Assembly (NCBI GenBank): GCA_945905915.1
Contig: CAMDQL010000035.1
Location: 1-16,872 of the forward strand
DNA length: 16,872 bases
Direction: 5' to 3'
Origin: Flavobacterium psychrophilum
GTDB lineage: Bacteria > Bacteroidota > Bacteroidia > Flavobacteriales > Flavobacteriaceae
The notes under the pieces are model-generated. The model was not told the DNA's origin. It saw nothing but the letters and a program-made list of their open reading frames with translations, and did no database searches. Of this stretch, positions 14,385 to 16,872 are shown piece after piece (within the stretch, counting starts at the first letter, position 1; each line of letters starts with the position of its first letter). Made by a program: the position numbers and the translations under genes.

Positions 14385-15021
14385 TTCTTAGCTTCGATTT
14401 ACTTTTTTGTTTTGGTCGTGCATATTCAAAACGATCAATTAATTTAGGTAACGCATAACCATCTAATCCGTTTATAGCTACAATATTTCCCTTGTCTAAT
14501 TGTAACCAATTATCTTTTTGGATCAATTCTTCTTCAGCATAAATTGTTTCAATTGAGGCAATAATATGGATACAATCGTTTTCTTTTAAATAGTATTCGT
14601 TAACATACTTACAAAGTAATCGCACCGGACTTCCTTTCACAAAAGGACATTTATAATCGTCTAAATATTCAGAAGTTAAATTTGTTTCTTCAAATTCTGA
14701 AACGCCTTGTTCATAATTTGCCGAAGTATGATGCGCGTCGGCAATCATTTCTTCGGTAATGTGATTTATGGTGAAAAAATCTGTTTCCCTAATGTTTTTG
14801 TAGGTGTCCCGAGGAACGGTTGTAGGGCGTAAAATGAATCCAACCAATGGCGGCTCACTTCCTAGATGCGTTACACTACTAAAAATAGCTACATTTTCTT
14901 TGCCGTCTGTAGAACAAGTCCCTATTAAGTTGGCCGATTTATAACCAGTAGCACTGTTAATTAAATTTAACCGTGGCACTTTGTCCATTTTTGAAATTTC
15001 AGAAAGTGTTATTTTTTTCAT
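14374..15021 (-). CDS. Flavin reductase family protein (FMN-binding split barrel)
   Basis: This 215-residue protein belongs to the flavoredoxin/flavin-reductase-like group with a split-barrel FMN-binding fold. The segment [36 protein letters not shown] (31-66) is the FMN-binding core, and the middle (FFTINHI, then the [16 protein letters not shown] stretch) and the end ([18 protein letters not shown]) are typical of the bacteroidete version. Such proteins bind FMN and some use NAD(P)H to produce reduced flavin; this one's partner is not known. It is the first gene of the minus-strand block. Its stop codon overlaps the DUF2256 start, and the photolyase genes follow, so it could help keep their FAD reduced (inference). 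The last residues ([10 protein letters not shown]) are a basic tail. Confidence 0.85.
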   Translation of the reverse strand: MKKITLSEISKMDKVPRLNLINSATGYKSANLIGTCSTDGKENVAIFSSVTHLGSEPPLVGFILRPTTVPRDTYKNIRETDFFTINHITEEMIADAHHTSANYEQGVSEFEETNLTSEYLDDYKCPFVKGSPVRLLCKYVNEYYLKENDCIHIIASIETIYAEEELIQKDNWLQLDKGNIVAINGLDGYALPKLIDRFEYARPKQKSKSKLRNGA

Positions 15022-15032
15022 GTTATTTTTTT

Positions 15033-15040
15033 CAAAAGTA
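15033..15040 (-). promoter_or_regulatory. Promoter -7 element for the flavin reductase/photolyase block
   Basis: The minus strand reads TACTTTTG, a perfect TAnnTTTG, 11 bases before the start codon. A T-run rather than TTTG is found 19 nt upstream. The leader would be only a few bases long. The same octamer in the other direction serves kmo at 15133. Confidence 0.55.
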
Positions 15041-15132
15041 CGTTTGTTTAATCAAAAATAAAAATTATTAAACAAAATAAAATTTAACGATAAAATCACT
15101 TTATTAAATAGTATCAAAAAGGCATTATTGTT

Positions 15133-15140
15133 TACTTTTG
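15133..15140 (+). promoter_or_regulatory. Promoter -7 element for kmo
   Basis: TACTTTTG is a perfect TAnnTTTG 22 bases before the kmo ATG. No TTTG stands at the expected spacing upstream, so only this half of the promoter is supported. The 141-base gap to the divergent flavin reductase gene is otherwise plain A/T-rich sequence. Confidence 0.5.
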
Positions 15141-15162
15141 CAATCTATTTTACAATAATTTC

Positions 15163-16509
15163 ATGCAAACGCCACAAAAAATTGCTGTTATAGGTTCCGG
15201 TTTAGTAGGGACTTTATTAGCAATCTATTTAAAAAGAGCCGGACATACAGTTCATGTTTACGACAGAAGTCCCGACATTAGAACTGTTGAATTTTCGGGT
15301 CGTTCCATTAATTTGGTGATGTCAAATCGGGGCTGGAAAGCATTGGAAGATGTAGGTCTAGATGAAGCTATAAGATCAATAGGAATTCCAGTAGATAAAA
15401 GAGCTATACATCATAAAGATGGCAAGTTAAATTATCAATCTTACGGAAATGAAGGCGAAGCAATTTTTTCATTATCGCGAGGAATTTTAAATAGAAAAAT
15501 GATCGATTTAGCAGAAGCAGAAGACGTAACATTTTTTTTCGAACGCAAAATTTGGGATGTAACATTAGCCACTGCAAGTCTATGGGAAGGCGAATCTGAG
15601 CAAGGCGAATGGACGGAATTAAAATACGATAAAGTTTTTGGTGCCGATGGTGCTTTTTCAAGAATTAGACATCGAATGCAACGCCAATCAATGTTCGATT
15701 ATTCTCAAGAATTCATGAAAATTGGTTACAAGGAATTACACATTCCGGCTAATGCTGATGGCACGCCAAAAATAGATATTCATTCACTACACATTTGGCC
15801 TCGAGGAAATTTCATGTTGATGGGACTGGCTAATTTAGACAATTCATTTACTTGTACCTTGTTTATGCCTATTGAAGGCGAAAATTCATTTGAATCATTA
15901 ACAAATGAAGATAAGTTAATTGCTTTTTTTGCAGAATTTTTTCCAGATACAAAAGCTGTAATTCCTGATTTGGTATATGATTTTTTTAAAAATCCGACAA
16001 GTTTCTTAGCCATAATGAAATGTTTTCCATGGACATTTAAAGATAAGGTTGCATTAATTGGCGATTCAGCACATGCAATTGTACCTTTTTATGGTCACGG
16101 TATGAATGCGGGTTTTGAAGATATTTCGGTTTTAAACGAAATGATGCAACAATATGGAGACGATTGGGATTCAATTTTTAAAGCCTACGAAATTTCAAGA
16201 AAACCAAACGCCGATGCTATTGCTGAACTTTCGAGAAGAAATTTCATAGAAATGAGTACTAAAACAGCAGATGAAAAATTTCTGCTGCAAAAGAAAATTG
16301 AAAAATGGTTTTCAGAGAAACACCCAGAAAAATGGATGCCATTATACAGTAGAGTTACCTTTAGTTTACAACCCTATGCAGAAGCTTTAGCCGTAGGAGA
16401 TTTTCAAAATGAAATCATGCAAGAAATTTTAAACATAGAAAATATTGAGGAAATTTGGAATTCCGAACAAGTTGAAAATAGAATTCTTGAATTATTAAAA
16501 CAGCCTTAA
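15163..16509 (+). CDS. kmo: Kynurenine 3-monooxygenase
   Basis: KMO (448 aa) is an FAD-dependent aromatic hydroxylase that converts kynurenine to 3-hydroxykynurenine with NADPH and oxygen. The Rossmann motif GSGLVG is at 11-16, SGRSINLVMSNRGWKALEDVGL at 45-66, the FAD-ribityl motif GDSAHAIVPFYGHGMNAGFED at 300-320. Arg80 and Tyr94 are 14 residues apart, as are the kynurenine-carboxylate ligands Arg85/Tyr99 of human KMO. Eukaryotic KMOs have a C-terminal membrane anchor; here the C-terminus is hydrophilic, so a soluble enzyme is expected. With KynU in the same window it suggests de novo NAD synthesis from tryptophan. It overlaps the convergent cupin gene by four bases. Confidence 0.95.
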   Translation: MQTPQKIAVIGSGLVGTLLAIYLKRAGHTVHVYDRSPDIRTVEFSGRSINLVMSNRGWKALEDVGLDEAIRSIGIPVDKRAIHHKDGKLNYQSYGNEGEAIFSLSRGILNRKMIDLAEAEDVTFFFERKIWDVTLATASLWEGESEQGEWTELKYDKVFGADGAFSRIRHRMQRQSMFDYSQEFMKIGYKELHIPANADGTPKIDIHSLHIWPRGNFMLMGLANLDNSFTCTLFMPIEGENSFESLTNEDKLIAFFAEFFPDTKAVIPDLVYDFFKNPTSFLAIMKCFPWTFKDKVALIGDSAHAIVPFYGHGMNAGFEDISVLNEMMQQYGDDWDSIFKAYEISRKPNADAIAELSRRNFIEMSTKTADEKFLLQKKIEKWFSEKHPEKWMPLYSRVTFSLQPYAEALAVGDFQNEIMQEILNIENIEEIWNSEQVENRILELLKQP

Positions 16510-16868
16510 TATTCTCTATTTACCATTTCCATACTAAAAGCCGGTGAACAAATTGCTATATATTCACAAGGTTCATCAAATGGATTTGAATATTGAACGC
16601 GTGTGTTTTTTTCTATTTTAATCGATTGCCCAGTTTCTAAAATAACGACTTCATCTTCAATAATGAATTGTTTTTTACCTTTTATAATATAGGTATATTC
16701 ATCAAACTCTGGTGTTTGAAATGGTTCGCTCCAACCCGGAGGTGCAATCATGAGAGCTATCGAAATTTCAGAATTTTTTGTAGTGGCTAGTCCATGATGT
16801 TCTTCAATTAGTTTTCCATCGGTTGTTGGAACTATAAACGGACTTTTTTGTATAAAATATTTTTTCAT
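16506..16868 (-). CDS. Cupin-domain protein without the usual metal-binding histidines
   Basis: This small single-domain cupin (120 aa) is complete, with its ATG four bases from the window edge. The cupin fold is suggested by PPGWSEPFQTPEFDEYTYIIKGK (43-65), corresponding to motif 1, and ETGQSIKIEKNTRVQYSN (78-95), corresponding to motif 2. The HxH and Glu of motif 1 are replaced by Gln/Pro/Asp-type residues (QTPEFDEY), and the motif 2 His is Val91, so a classical metal site is absent. It is therefore unlikely to be 3-hydroxyanthranilate dioxygenase, although it lies next to kmo, and it is also shorter than HAAO. No function can be given. Its stop overlaps the kmo stop on the other strand. 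Any promoter lies outside the window. Confidence 0.75.
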   Translation of the reverse strand: MKKYFIQKSPFIVPTTDGKLIEEHHGLATTKNSEISIALMIAPPGWSEPFQTPEFDEYTYIIKGKKQFIIEDEVVILETGQSIKIEKNTRVQYSNPFDEPCEYIAICSPAFSMEMVNREY

Positions 16869-16872
16869 TTAT

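Noticed and set aside
16506..16868. Cupin as 3-hydroxyanthranilate 3,4-dioxygenase, suggested by its position beside kmo
   Set aside because: It is too short and lacks the His/Glu metal ligands that this enzyme needs.

Overview
The window looks like chromosomal DNA of a member of the Bacteroidetes, most likely family Flavobacteriaceae (Flavobacterium or a close relative). The evidence is the A+T-rich composition, a GldA gliding-motility ABC ATPase, a DAHP synthase fused to a type II chorismate mutase, and repeated promoter-like sequences of the Bacteroidetes type (TTTG, about 19 nt, TAnnTTTG). No phage, IS element, CRISPR array or rRNA is visible. No gap between genes exceeds about 180 bases, except the 7436-7665 gap, which holds a tRNA.

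Layout. 1-1523: 3' end of metH, then metF (one-carbon/methionine pathway), running up to convergent gldA (1525-2427, minus). 2605-3687: DAHP synthase/chorismate mutase, convergent with a small secreted hypothetical (3720-4169, minus) and separated from it by a terminator. 4342-7435: rsgA, dtd, a MazG-like pyrophosphohydrolase and aroA, a probable operon with short spacings, ending against tRNA-Pro(GGG) on the minus strand. 7666-8715: queA with its own promoter and terminator. 8851-11279: kynU followed by an agmatinase-type ureohydrolase and a strong terminator. 11315-15021 (minus): a light-response/repair block, read in transcription order as flavin reductase, a 45-residue DUF2256 protein at 14247-14384, a DASH-type cryptochrome, and an Fe-S (PhrB/CryB-type) photolyase. 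15163-16509: kmo, divergent from that block. 16506-16868: a cupin protein, convergent with kmo.

How the genes work together. The DAHP synthase/chorismate mutase and AroA are steps of aromatic amino acid synthesis. KynU and KMO are two steps of the kynurenine route from tryptophan toward quinolinate and NAD; the other enzymes (TDO, formamidase, HAAO) are not in the window. RsgA, Dtd, QueA and the tRNA gene belong to translation. The minus-strand block pairs two different photolyase/cryptochrome classes with a flavin reductase and a small two-CxxC protein.

The most unusual signal is a set of degenerate short tandem repeats with exact 7-nt or 8-nt periodicity. They occur at seven places, several of them intergenic (504-554, 7632-7659, 10167-10201, 14159-14182, 14210-14241) and three inside the aroA reading frame (6361-6388, 6806-6840, 7036-7070). 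The last aroA tract is nearly the same element as the kynU/ureohydrolase intergenic tract, with units in the same order. This suggests that a class of short repeats normally found between genes has entered, or arisen in, surface loops of EPSP synthase.
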